DNA of 63,348 bases from the NCBI GenBank assembly GCA_011051655.1, contig DRKS01000017.1:1-63348 (forward strand). The letters are read 5' to 3'. The stretch is from Sedimenticola sp. Lineage in GTDB: Bacteria; Pseudomonadota; Gammaproteobacteria; Chromatiales; Chromatiaceae. Every line of letters begins with the position of its first letter. Within the stretch, counting starts at the first letter, position 1. Shown here one piece after another: positions 43,879-51,774 of the stretch. Both the position numbers and the translations under genes were made by a program. Below the pieces are notes generated by a model, which was given only the letters and a program-made list of their open reading frames with translations, did no database searches and was not told where the DNA came from.

Positions 43879-46164
43879 TCAACCTTCGCCATAACCGTAA
43901 TAGCCCGAGTCATAGTGGTAATAGTGGTTGCCATAGTGGGCCATGCGCGCGGCGTCGGCCATGGTCAATACGGAGCCCAGGGGCTGGATATGCGCCGCCT
44001 TGAGACGGCGGTATGCATCCACCGCCATTTGATGGGTGGTGAATTCCGTTCTCACTGCAAGCAGCACGCCATCCACCAGGCGCGAGACGATAATGGCGTC
44101 GCTGACCGGAAGCACCGGCGGCGCATCGATCACGATGTGGTCATAGCGCTCGCGCAGCGCTTCAATAACCTTTTTAAAAGAATCGGAGGACAAGAACTCC
44201 AGGGGATTCGGCGGCAGCGTGCCGGCCCCGATTATGAAAAGATTTTTATTGGCCGCATCCTGGCGCACGCAGCTTTTCAGGTCCTCCTGGCCTGACACCA
44301 GGTTGGTCAGGCCATGCTTGTGTTCCTTGGGGAAAATACCGCCAAAACGCGGTTTGCGCAGATCCGCCTCGATGATGAGGGTGCGCCCCAGGTTGCTGAA
44401 CGCCAGGGCCAGGTTCGAGGCCAGGGTGGTCTTTCCCTCGCTCGCCGAGGCGGAGGTCACCAGTATCACCTTTGGCGGCCGGTCGATGTTGGAAAAGAGA
44501 ATGCCGGTGCGAATATGGTTGATCGCCTCGGCAAAGGGGGATCTTGGCGCAGTGCTGACATGCCGTTCGGCCAGTTCGCCCTTTTTCAGTTTTTTCAGGA
44601 GGGGGGTCAGGCCCAGCACGGGCAGGCCGAGACGATTTTCCAGGTTCTCCAGCGTCTTGAAGGTGTTGTCCAGGCGCTCCCGGATCACCGCGAAGGCGAT
44701 GCCGAGTATAAGCCCGAGCACCACGGAAATAAGCGCTATGCGCATCTTGTTCGGTTTTACCGGCGCCATGGGGACGATGGCGCGATCGATAATCCGCACG
44801 TTGGAAATATCATAATCCCCCGCCACATCTTCTTCCTTGAACCGGGCGAGAAAGGTTTCGTAGAGCTGGCGGTTGTTCTCGACCTCACGCTCCAGCTTGG
44901 CCAGCGCAAAGCCTTTACCGCGGATATCCCCGATTTCCCGTTTTTGCCTGGCAATCATGGCATTGATCTTGCGCTCCTTGTCCCGGGCGACCTCGTACTC
45001 CTTGCGAATGCTGCCCACCACCTTCTTTATGGCCGACTGCAGCGCCTTGTCCGCCTGCTTCAGATCCGCACGCGCCGCGATCATTTTGGGATGCTTCTCT
45101 CCATAACGCTCGCTGAGTTCCGAAACCCGGCGCTTCATCTCCGAGTACTTGGCATTCAGATTGAGCACCAGGGGGCTGTTGAGGACGGATATGAGCGAAT
45201 CGAAACCACCGCCCTCCTTCTCTATTTTCCGCACTTGGTTATAGCGGATCTCCGCTTCCGATCTGGCCGTCTGGGCCTTGATCTGCTCCGCCGTCAGGCT
45301 GGCGAGCTTGGCGCTGACAAGTTGCTGACGGCTCTCTGTATCCACCATGCCGGTGGTTTTCTGATAGGCCTCCAGCGCAGCCTCCGACTCCTCCAGTTTC
45401 CGCTTCAACTCGGTGATCTGGTCATTCAGCCAGGAGGTGGTTTTACGGGCGCTGGAAAGACGCGAATTCAGGCCGAAGGCGACATAGCTGTCCGCCACGG
45501 CATTAACCACTTCGGCGGCGAGCTCAGGGTCCGGGGACTGGTATTTGATGTTGATGATTTCGCTTTTCTCGCCACCTTTCACGGTCAAGTCATTGACCAG
45601 CCGGGTGATGAGCATTTCCCGTCTCTGTTCCGCGGACGGTCCTTTCTCTTTTTGCTCCGTCCACTCCTTGGGCAGCCAATCCCGCCAGTTCAGGCTGATG
45701 CCGAAGAGCCCGCCGCTGTCACCGGCCTCCGCCTCTGCCCTCAGGCGGGCGCGGCGCGCCTCTTCATGGGCCTCCAGGCCCAGCTTGTCGACCACGCGCG
45801 CCGCCACGGCGCGGCTTTTGATGATTTCATACTGGGTTTCATAAAACAGCCAGACGAGAGCATTGCTGACATACTGGTTGCTGGCGGTGATCTTTGGTTG
45901 AACCGGCTCGGCGAGGATGGTGACTTCGGCCTGATAAATGGGCGTGGACTTCAGCGCAATGAGGACGCCGATAATCAGGCAGGCAAAGACGACCCCCAGA
46001 ATACCCCATTTTTGGCGGCGGACGATGCGCCAATAGTCAACCAGCCCGAACTCACTGTGGTGCTCGTCATCGAGGAAGACGTCTGACGGGTTCGCCTGGA
46101 CCCGGTGGCCGGGAGAAGCGGTGAAGGGATGGACGCTCGAAATGGCAGGCTGTTCCGGACTCAA
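43879..46164 (-). CDS. Wzc-like polysaccharide co-polymerase/BY-kinase
   Basis: 761 residues. After an N-terminal tail, a membrane helix (about 54-74) opens the Wzz domain; a periplasmic coiled-coil region (about 240-450) and a second helix (IALISVVLGLILGIAFAVI, about 480-500) follow. The cytosolic kinase has Walker A SASASEGKTTLASNLALAF (about 565-583), A' LIIEADLRKPR and Walker B IVIDAPPVLPVSD. It ends in a tyrosine cluster HYGNHYYHYDSGYYGYGEG for autophosphorylation. It controls chain length and couples to export. Its start overlaps the OPX stop by four bases. Confidence 0.94.
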   Translation of the reverse strand: MSPEQPAISSVHPFTASPGHRVQANPSDVFLDDEHHSEFGLVDYWRIVRRQKWGILGVVFACLIIGVLIALKSTPIYQAEVTILAEPVQPKITASNQYVSNALVWLFYETQYEIIKSRAVAARVVDKLGLEAHEEARRARLRAEAEAGDSGGLFGISLNWRDWLPKEWTEQKEKGPSAEQRREMLITRLVNDLTVKGGEKSEIINIKYQSPDPELAAEVVNAVADSYVAFGLNSRLSSARKTTSWLNDQITELKRKLEESEAALEAYQKTTGMVDTESRQQLVSAKLASLTAEQIKAQTARSEAEIRYNQVRKIEKEGGGFDSLISVLNSPLVLNLNAKYSEMKRRVSELSERYGEKHPKMIAARADLKQADKALQSAIKKVVGSIRKEYEVARDKERKINAMIARQKREIGDIRGKGFALAKLEREVENNRQLYETFLARFKEEDVAGDYDISNVRIIDRAIVPMAPVKPNKMRIALISVVLGLILGIAFAVIRERLDNTFKTLENLENRLGLPVLGLTPLLKKLKKGELAERHVSTAPRSPFAEAINHIRTGILFSNIDRPPKVILVTSASASEGKTTLASNLALAFSNLGRTLIIEADLRKPRFGGIFPKEHKHGLTNLVSGQEDLKSCVRQDAANKNLFIIGAGTLPPNPLEFLSSDSFKKVIEALRERYDHIVIDAPPVLPVSDAIIVSRLVDGVLLAVRTEFTTHQMAVDAYRRLKAAHIQPLGSVLTMADAARMAHYGNHYYHYDSGYYGYGEG

Positions 46165-46703
46165 AAGAAGCTCTCCCCGACCATGATGACATCTCCGGGC
46201 CGAACCGGATGATTCAAATCCACCTTGGCGGGCTCGCCCGGGGCGTTTTCGGAAACCAGGGTGATTTTTTCTTTGGAGGCCCGCTCGCTGAAACCGCCGG
46301 CCAGCACGATGGCCTTGCGCACGGTCAATCCGTCTTGATAGTTGTAGCCTCCGGGCGATCTCACTTCACCGTGGACGAAAAAGAGCCGGTACTCCTTGAT
46401 GGAAACGGAAATCTTGGGATGCTTGAGATAGCCGTCCAGGAGCAGCTCCGTCAGCCTTTGCTCCACCTGCTTGGCCGTGAGGCCCACCACCTTGACCTCG
46501 CCCAGCAGCGGAAAAGAGATCACGCCGGTGGTGGCCACCCTGACCTCCTCGACGCTGAGGTCGGGCTCGTTGAATACGGAAATGCTGAGCACGTCGCCGG
46601 TGGAGAGCTTATAGCCGCCGCCCCCTCCGGCCAGGGTGGCTGCGCTCAAAAAGACAGCCAGAAACCCTATGAAAAGGAAAAAGGCGTTTCCGATTTTGAC
46701 CAT
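46161..46703 (-). CDS. Short polysaccharide export (OPX) protein
   Basis: 180 residues. A signal peptide (about 1-25) without a lipobox cysteine is followed by the Poly_export domain YKLSTGDVLSISVFNEPDLS and an SLBB domain (FFVHGEVRSPGGYNYQDGLTVRKAIVLAGG). It lacks the Wza C-terminal helix that makes the outer-membrane pore, and is much shorter than Wza (about 380). Short OPX proteins need a separate beta-barrel; the gene just upstream encodes one. It overlaps the BY-kinase gene. Confidence 0.92.
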   Translation of the reverse strand: MVKIGNAFFLFIGFLAVFLSAATLAGGGGGYKLSTGDVLSISVFNEPDLSVEEVRVATTGVISFPLLGEVKVVGLTAKQVEQRLTELLLDGYLKHPKISVSIKEYRLFFVHGEVRSPGGYNYQDGLTVRKAIVLAGGFSERASKEKITLVSENAPGEPAKVDLNHPVRPGDVIMVGESFF

Positions 46704-46720
46704 TGTCTACCTTGGCTGGA

Positions 46721-47950
46721 TTAGGGACCCATTACCCTTTTCGGCCGCTCAGGCTCTCTTCTGAAGGCCCGAAAGGTAAACATGATGACATTGGAGTCGT
46801 AATCCAGCCCCGGTATATTGGTATCGCGCTTCTGAAAGGCATAGCGCACCCCCACATCCATCCAGCGCAGCAGGCTGTATTTCAGCCCCCAATAGATGTC
46901 GAACAGATTATCGTCACGAATCTGGCTCCAGTTGTCGCGCTCGAGCGTGACGCCCGTCTCCATGGTCACCCGCCTTGTCAATTCATGACGCCAGTCCACG
47001 CTGAACTGGTTTCTGACCACATAGCTGGTGGTCTGCTGTTTGGTCTCCTGGGTGGAGCGTTCCAGCAACACGTCTACCGTGCTGTAGCTCTTGGGCTTCC
47101 ACACCATGTTCAGGCCGGTGGTGAGGCCGGAGAAGTCCTTCAGACGGGAGTCGTCCATATCCTTTTCACCATAGCCGATGCGGAACTCCCCGGAGGTCTT
47201 GTAGGTCGCCTCCCAGGTGACGCCCACCATGAGCCCGGTGTCGACGCTGTCCAGCGCCGCATCCCCGGTGAGCACGATGGGGGCATAGGTCCGCTCATAA
47301 TCGAATTTCGTATAAAACATCTCGACCAGCAGTTGAGTCTTGGGCCCCCAGTTGTAGAACAGCGTCGCCATGGCCGTGTTTTTGTCGTGATCACGCCCCT
47401 CCAGGTCGTTATTCAGAAACCTGATATTCTGGTGATCCAGCAGCAGGGAGAGTTGCATGCGACTGGTGCGGCGACCGAAGATGACTTCCCCGGACGCGCC
47501 CCAGGTCTTCCAGAAATTAGGGTCGAAGCTGGCGGCGCTGGGATCCTGGCCGCGCAGGGTGTGGGAGCGGGAATAACCGGTGGCCAGATTCACATCCACC
47601 AGGCGGGAGACGTCCAGATCCAGTTCGGCCAGCAGATAGCGGTCGAAGGCATCCTCATTCTCTTCCTTGTCATAGTTCCAGGAGTCGATTTCGGCGCTGA
47701 CGTCCAGCCTGTGCTTGCCGAACCCCCATATCCAGTCGAATTTCGGCCTCAGGCGGGTATACCAGTCCTCGACCTCATTGTCTTGCGAACGGCGGATATT
47801 GTCGTCAAAGACAAGCTCTATCCCGATGTCGGGGTAAAACCCGGGCACCCGCTTCTCTTCCTCGGCGGCCTGCGCTCCCAGTGCAAGGAGTGCCGACAGA
47901 ACAAGGAAGCAGAATTTAGCCCAATAAGAAGCGCGACTCTCAGTGTTCAT
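46721..47950 (-). CDS. Outer-membrane beta-barrel protein of EPS export (BBP2/EpsL-like)
   Basis: 409 residues. A signal peptide ending ALGAQA (about 10-29) is followed by PGFYPDIGIELVFDDNIRRSQD, the opening of putative OM barrel proteins from EPS loci. Alternating hydrophobic/polar strands with many Tyr/Trp run to the C-terminal SNVIMFTFRAFRR. About 16-18 strands are likely. It is first in the leftward EPS run, 17 bases before the OPX gene, and would supply the pore for polymer exit. Confidence 0.88.
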   Translation of the reverse strand: MNTESRASYWAKFCFLVLSALLALGAQAAEEEKRVPGFYPDIGIELVFDDNIRRSQDNEVEDWYTRLRPKFDWIWGFGKHRLDVSAEIDSWNYDKEENEDAFDRYLLAELDLDVSRLVDVNLATGYSRSHTLRGQDPSAASFDPNFWKTWGASGEVIFGRRTSRMQLSLLLDHQNIRFLNNDLEGRDHDKNTAMATLFYNWGPKTQLLVEMFYTKFDYERTYAPIVLTGDAALDSVDTGLMVGVTWEATYKTSGEFRIGYGEKDMDDSRLKDFSGLTTGLNMVWKPKSYSTVDVLLERSTQETKQQTTSYVVRNQFSVDWRHELTRRVTMETGVTLERDNWSQIRDDNLFDIYWGLKYSLLRWMDVGVRYAFQKRDTNIPGLDYDSNVIMFTFRAFRREPERPKRVMGP

Positions 47951-48021
47951 CCCTACACGGACTTAGCGTTAATATTATCCGGATCGACGCCCCGTTAACG
48001 GCCTCTCTCCCCCATGCTTGT

Positions 48022-48051
48022 CCAAGATCCGCGATTGATTGCGGATCTTGG
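48022..48051. repeat. MITE-like palindromic repeat, copy 2 (minimal)
   Basis: Only the ends are present: an 11-bp stem CCAAGATCCGC/GCGGATCTTGG (48022-48032 with 48041-48051) around GATTGATT. It is a shortened version of the copies at 29624 and 53537, in the promoter region of the EPS run. Confidence 0.88.
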
Positions 48052-48204
48052 ATCAAAAACCGCATTTGTCATGAGACCTAAGTATAACAAATAAGCGGAA
48101 AATGCCACGCTGTTTAGTTGATTTTCAATAAGTTAATATTATCACTTAATATGGCAGTTTATCTTTGGGGGCATAATAAACCACGCCTTTCGCCCCCCGG
48201 ATAT

Positions 48205-48231
48205 AAAAAAGGCCCTTGATATCAAGGGCCT
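48205..48231 (-). terminator. Intrinsic terminator of the small exported-protein gene
   Basis: An 11-bp perfect palindromic arm AGGCCCTTGAT (48210-48220) pairs with 48221-48231; reading leftward it is followed by six T residues (48210-48205, in part shared with the stem end). It ends 25 bases after the stop codon at 48256. Confidence 0.85.
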
Positions 48232-48255
48232 GTTCATACAAAAGCTAACTGAAAA

Positions 48256-48711
48256 TTAGCTGGGCGATGCGATATTACCACCGCGGTTGCCATCGCCAGG
48301 CCCGGGAGGAACGCCCGGCCCGCCAGGCCCGCCGGTTATGCCCGCCGCGGCGGCCGCCGTGACCAGGGTGGGATCCGCTCCTGCAAGGATCGCCGCCTGG
48401 GTGATGCGGTCCCCGCAAGCCTCAAAGTCAATCACAGCCTCAGCGTCTTCTCCGGCCGGTGCCGCGCAGGCCGTTTCCGGAAGGCTGTCCAGGATCCCAA
48501 AGGCCGCGGCCACGATGTCCCCGGCCAGATCCATGTTGAGGGCTATGGCATCGGCGACGGCCTCATCAATGGTCATGCCGGCGGAAACGGCATTCTTGAG
48601 CGCAACTTCGATCAAGGCGCCGTCCTTTATGTCCTCGCCGGGACCGGCGAAGGCCACGGCCGAAAGCCCCAGCATGCAGCCAAAGACCAATAATCTGATT
48701 TGCTTTGCCAT
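48256..48711 (-). CDS. Small exported Ala/Gly-rich protein next to lapDG
   Basis: 151 residues from ATG 48711, which has AGGAG eight bases upstream; the longer ORF to 48897 is discarded. A signal peptide (1-22, ending AVAFA) is followed by helical, Ala-rich repeats: residues 33-71 and 101-124 share an I/L-x2-A-x3-G pattern (DRITQAAILAGADPTLVTAA). Two cysteines (82 and 99) may pair in the periplasm. A Gly/Pro tail (124-151) ends in GNRGGNIASPS. Residues 118-124 read TAAAAAG, which resembles LapG cleavage sites. The family is not known to me. It has its own terminator and follows lapD. Confidence 0.75.
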   Translation of the reverse strand: MAKQIRLLVFGCMLGLSAVAFAGPGEDIKDGALIEVALKNAVSAGMTIDEAVADAIALNMDLAGDIVAAAFGILDSLPETACAAPAGEDAEAVIDFEACGDRITQAAILAGADPTLVTAAAAAGITGGPGGPGVPPGPGDGNRGGNIASPS

Positions 48712-48801
48712 TTGAACTTCTCCTGATCTGGATGAAGTATAGTCAGGACATGATAGCCAACCAGGGCCCGCAACCACAACCTTAATTAGTCCCTGGATTC
48801 G

Positions 48802-48838
48802 CTTAGGGCCTGTTAACACTAATCCAACAGGCCCTAAG
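48802..48838. repeat. Palindrome with 13-bp perfect stem
   Basis: CTTAGGGCCTGTT (48802-48814) pairs with AACAGGCCCTAAG (48826-48838) around an 11-base loop AACACTAATCC. It lies between the small exported-protein gene and lapD. A half-copy, TTAGGGCCTGTTGACACTGA, is at 54318-54337, at the fabA stop. Confidence 0.88.
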
Positions 48839-48859
48839 GAGCTGTTTTCAGGAAAAAAC

Positions 48860-50812
48860 TTACTCAGGCCGGCCCAGATAATAGCCTTGGGCCCCATCCA
48901 CGTTCAGCGCCGGCAATGCGCGCCAGACCGCCTCGGATTCAACCGCCTCGGCGATTATCTCGATCTCCAGCCCATGGGCGATCTCCGCCAGGGCCTGGAT
49001 GAAGAACTGGTGGTCGGGGTTCTCATGGATCTGGCGCAGAAAGCTGCCGTCCACTTTCAGATAATGGACCTTCAGCGAACGCAGGTAGGCGAAGGAGCTG
49101 AAGCCGCAGCCAAAATGATCCAGCGACACCCTGCCGCCAAACCTGCCAACCCGCCCGATGAGATCACGTACCTGATCGAGCATCGCCACGGCGCCATATT
49201 CCGGGATCTCGAAAATGAGCCTGCCCGCCGCCTGGGGGTGGGTTTCCAGCATGTCTTCCAGCCAGTCCAGAAAGCCCTTCGACCCCAGGGAGGCCGCCGA
49301 GATGTTGACGGCCAGCCCCCTTTCCAGTCCGCAATCCCCGGCCAACCGCTGCAAGGCCTGGACGATAACCGCCCGGTCGATATCCGGCGTCATGCCAAGG
49401 GCCTCCGCCATCGGCATGAAGGCGGCCGCCGTCAGCAACTGTTTCCGGCCGGCATCCCCGGCGATGCGCACCAGCACTTCGTGATGCAGGATTTGCTTTT
49501 GCGGGCAGGAAAACACCGGTTGCAGATGCAAAACGATGCGGCCCTCCGACAGCGCCCGTTCGATACAGGCGCCCCACTCGGTGGCACTGCGGCTGTCCCG
49601 CGGCTCCGCCTCGTCCGGCGAATACAGACACCAACTGTTGGCCCCGCTGGTCTGGGCCTCGCGCAGGGCAGCATCCGCCTGGGAAAGCAGCCGGGATACG
49701 TCCTGGGAGCCGTCATAATAGGCAATCCCCACATGTCCCACGTCATCCGGCGTTATGTCGCCCTTGCCCCGCAGGCCGGCCAGGGCACCGGCCAGGCGCC
49801 GGCCAAGCTGCTGCCCCGCGGCGATATCATAGTCCTCCGCCAGCAGGGCGAAATCCCCGCCGGAAAGGTGCGCCAGCGTATGGCGGGGGATATCCGCCGC
49901 GACCTCACGCAGCATGTCGGCGGTCTGGCGCAACAGCTCATCACCCGCGGCATAGCCAAACTCATTGTCATAGGCCTTCAGGTCACGCAACTGGATCAGG
50001 CACAACACCCCCTGCGAAAAGACCTCGAGAGAGGCCATGCGGTGCTCCAGGACCACCATGAAACGCCGCTTGTTGGGCAGTCCCGTCACCGGGTGCTGAT
50101 AGGCCTGCTCGCGCAACCGGGCGGCCAGCTTCTCAAGCTCGGTCAGCATGGCCTGCACCTTCCGGGACATGCGGTTCATGGCCTCCACGATGCGTCTCAG
50201 GTCCGGGGTGCTCGGCAGCTTCTCCAGCACCGGAAACTCCCGGTTGCAAATGGACTCCGCCTGCCATTGGATCTGCCGCAGCGGCCACAGCACCATGCGC
50301 AGCAGCGCCAGCCCCAGCAGCATCGCCGTCAGCGCGCTCAGCAGGAACCATCCGAAGGTCTCGCTGACGTTCTCCCACAGTTGCCGGTAGGCGAATCCCG
50401 GGTGGCTGCGCACCCGCACCCGTCCGGCCTGGCGCCAGCCCGCCATGACCAGGGCCTCGCCCTCCGGCGTCTCCAGGGAAAGGGCGGAGATGAACCAGGC
50501 GGGCACCCCCTCCACCTGCACGGGCAGGACACGATCCACCAGCGGCTTCCCTTCCATGTCCTCCACCCTCACCACCCGGTAATAGCCCCGGTCGAAAATG
50601 GCATCGGCCATGGAGGTTATGGTTGCAATATCGCCCCCGGCCATGTGGGGAGAGATGGACAACCCCAGGGAGGTCGCCGCATCCTGGGCATGAGATTCGA
50701 GCTGGGCCTCCAGGTAGGCCCGCGAATTGCGCACGCTGATGAAAAAGGTGCCGGCAAACACCAGCACCAGAAGGGCCGCCACCAGCAACACCAGTTGCCG
50801 TGACAGGGTCAT
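48860..50812 (-). CDS. lapD: LapD-type c-di-GMP receptor
   Basis: 650 residues. Membrane helix (about 7-25), a periplasmic LapD/MoxY-N domain with VPAWFISALSLETPEGEALVMAGW, a second helix (about 152-172), HAMP, then GGDEF and EAL domains. The GGDEF site is degenerate (LSGGDFALLAED). The EAL domain keeps EVL, VNIS, LDHFG, YLKVDGSF and AEAVES, more complete than in Pseudomonas LapD, so residual hydrolysis cannot be ruled out. In the known system LapD binds c-di-GMP and sequesters LapG, protecting a surface adhesin. lapG lies directly upstream in the same direction. Confidence 0.93.
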   Translation of the reverse strand: MTLSRQLVLLVAALLVLVFAGTFFISVRNSRAYLEAQLESHAQDAATSLGLSISPHMAGGDIATITSMADAIFDRGYYRVVRVEDMEGKPLVDRVLPVQVEGVPAWFISALSLETPEGEALVMAGWRQAGRVRVRSHPGFAYRQLWENVSETFGWFLLSALTAMLLGLALLRMVLWPLRQIQWQAESICNREFPVLEKLPSTPDLRRIVEAMNRMSRKVQAMLTELEKLAARLREQAYQHPVTGLPNKRRFMVVLEHRMASLEVFSQGVLCLIQLRDLKAYDNEFGYAAGDELLRQTADMLREVAADIPRHTLAHLSGGDFALLAEDYDIAAGQQLGRRLAGALAGLRGKGDITPDDVGHVGIAYYDGSQDVSRLLSQADAALREAQTSGANSWCLYSPDEAEPRDSRSATEWGACIERALSEGRIVLHLQPVFSCPQKQILHHEVLVRIAGDAGRKQLLTAAAFMPMAEALGMTPDIDRAVIVQALQRLAGDCGLERGLAVNISAASLGSKGFLDWLEDMLETHPQAAGRLIFEIPEYGAVAMLDQVRDLIGRVGRFGGRVSLDHFGCGFSSFAYLRSLKVHYLKVDGSFLRQIHENPDHQFFIQALAEIAHGLEIEIIAEAVESEAVWRALPALNVDGAQGYYLGRPE

Positions 50813-50840
50813 GCCGTCCTCCCCGTTGTTTTTTCCGCTT

Positions 50841-51545
50841 TCATTGCTTTCCCTCTTTGGCCATTTTGTGTCTCAGCTCCCGCCACAGGCTGATGCGTTC
50901 CGGCGTCCCCACCCGCTCGCCACGGCCCCGGCTCTTGGCCAGCCAGAGGCCGTCACCATTGAAACTATAGACCGGCTTGAGATCCCGGCGCTGGGACGCG
51001 GCCTTGATGCGGTCGGTGAGATTGTCCAGCACCAGGGGCTCGGCCCCGGGGCTGGGGTAATACGCGAGCACCATGTGGGCCTGGTTCAATTCCAGGGACT
51101 TGACATAGGTGATGCGCAGCTTGTCCTCGGGAACCCCCATTTCACGCAGGGTGAAATACTTGGCGATGGAGTAGTCTTCACAATCCGCCCCGTCGATGGA
51201 CAGCATCTCCACCGGGGTGGCCCAATAATCCTCCTTGTTCCACAGCCTCTCATCCGAATAATAGGGCACCTCATTGAAGAAATCGTTGACCAGCTTCAGC
51301 ATCTGCCGCTCATCCCTGCCCTGGTAACGCGCGATCAACGCCTGCCAGTCGGATACCTTCTTGCGGGCGGACGCGCCGTATTTGTGCTCCACCCAGGCCA
51401 TGACCTCGGGCCCGAGTCCGGCGCCGTCCGCCAGCACCAGGGACAAGCACAAGAGCATGCCCCACAGCATGCGGGGGACAAACGCCAGCCGGGCCGGCGG
51501 CTGCCTGCCTGAAAAAGCGGTTGCATGCTGAACGGCCGTCACCAT
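50841..51545 (-). CDS. lapG: LapG-type periplasmic cysteine protease
   Basis: 234 residues. An N-terminal export signal (about 26-40, MLWGMLLCLSLVLA) is followed by the transglutaminase-like peptidase domain. The catalytic triad is visible as Cys122 (GADCEDYSIAKY), His157 (NQAHMVLAYY) and Asp174 (LVLDNL), with spacing like that of Pseudomonas LapG. LapG cleaves the N-terminal retention module of large adhesins and is held off by LapD-c-di-GMP. No LapA-like adhesin gene is in the window. The translation start could lie up to 25 codons downstream. Confidence 0.93.
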   Translation of the reverse strand: MVTAVQHATAFSGRQPPARLAFVPRMLWGMLLCLSLVLADGAGLGPEVMAWVEHKYGASARKKVSDWQALIARYQGRDERQMLKLVNDFFNEVPYYSDERLWNKEDYWATPVEMLSIDGADCEDYSIAKYFTLREMGVPEDKLRITYVKSLELNQAHMVLAYYPSPGAEPLVLDNLTDRIKAASQRRDLKPVYSFNGDGLWLAKSRGRGERVGTPERISLWRELRHKMAKEGKQ

Positions 51546-51736
51546 ATGTCTCGATCAATCGCGGACAGGGCCCCAAGGGTTTGGAAAAAGACTCTAAAGC
51601 CGGCATGAGATACCCGGCGCCCTGAATCGCAGCCCCAAAATCCTTTTCGTCCATGGGCGGTCAAACTTGAAAGCCGGCGCGGGCCCCGCCCCGCCCGGCG
51701 GATTCAAATTCCCAACCCCTGGAGGGAAATCTGAGC

Positions 51737-51742
51737 TAAAAT
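51737..51742 (+). promoter_or_regulatory. Possible -10 box of proS
   Basis: TAAAAT at 51737-51742 lies 32 bases before the proS ATG. No matching -35 is obvious. It is suggested by its position only. Confidence 0.3.
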
Positions 51743-51774
51743 GCTGCGCTGATTTTCAGCCATCCGGAACCGTC

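Larger units (their letters stand above)
47951..48255. other. Promoter region of the EPS run, with repeat and terminator
   Basis: 305 bases without a gene. It contains repeat copy 2 (48022-48051) and the terminator of the small exported-protein gene (48205-48231). Between them the sequence is AT-rich. A leftward -10-like TATACT (48086-48081) could serve the EPS genes, but no good -35 is seen at the right distance, so an activator-dependent promoter is possible. Confidence 0.5.

Noticed and set aside
42962-48711. Exosortase/PEP-CTERM type EPS system
   Set aside because: No exosortase gene is present and the small exported protein lacks a C-terminal membrane helix with a basic tail.
48887-50803. 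638-codon + strand ORF opposite lapD
   Set aside because: Shadow frame; lapD shows LapD/MoxY-N, GGDEF and EAL features throughout.
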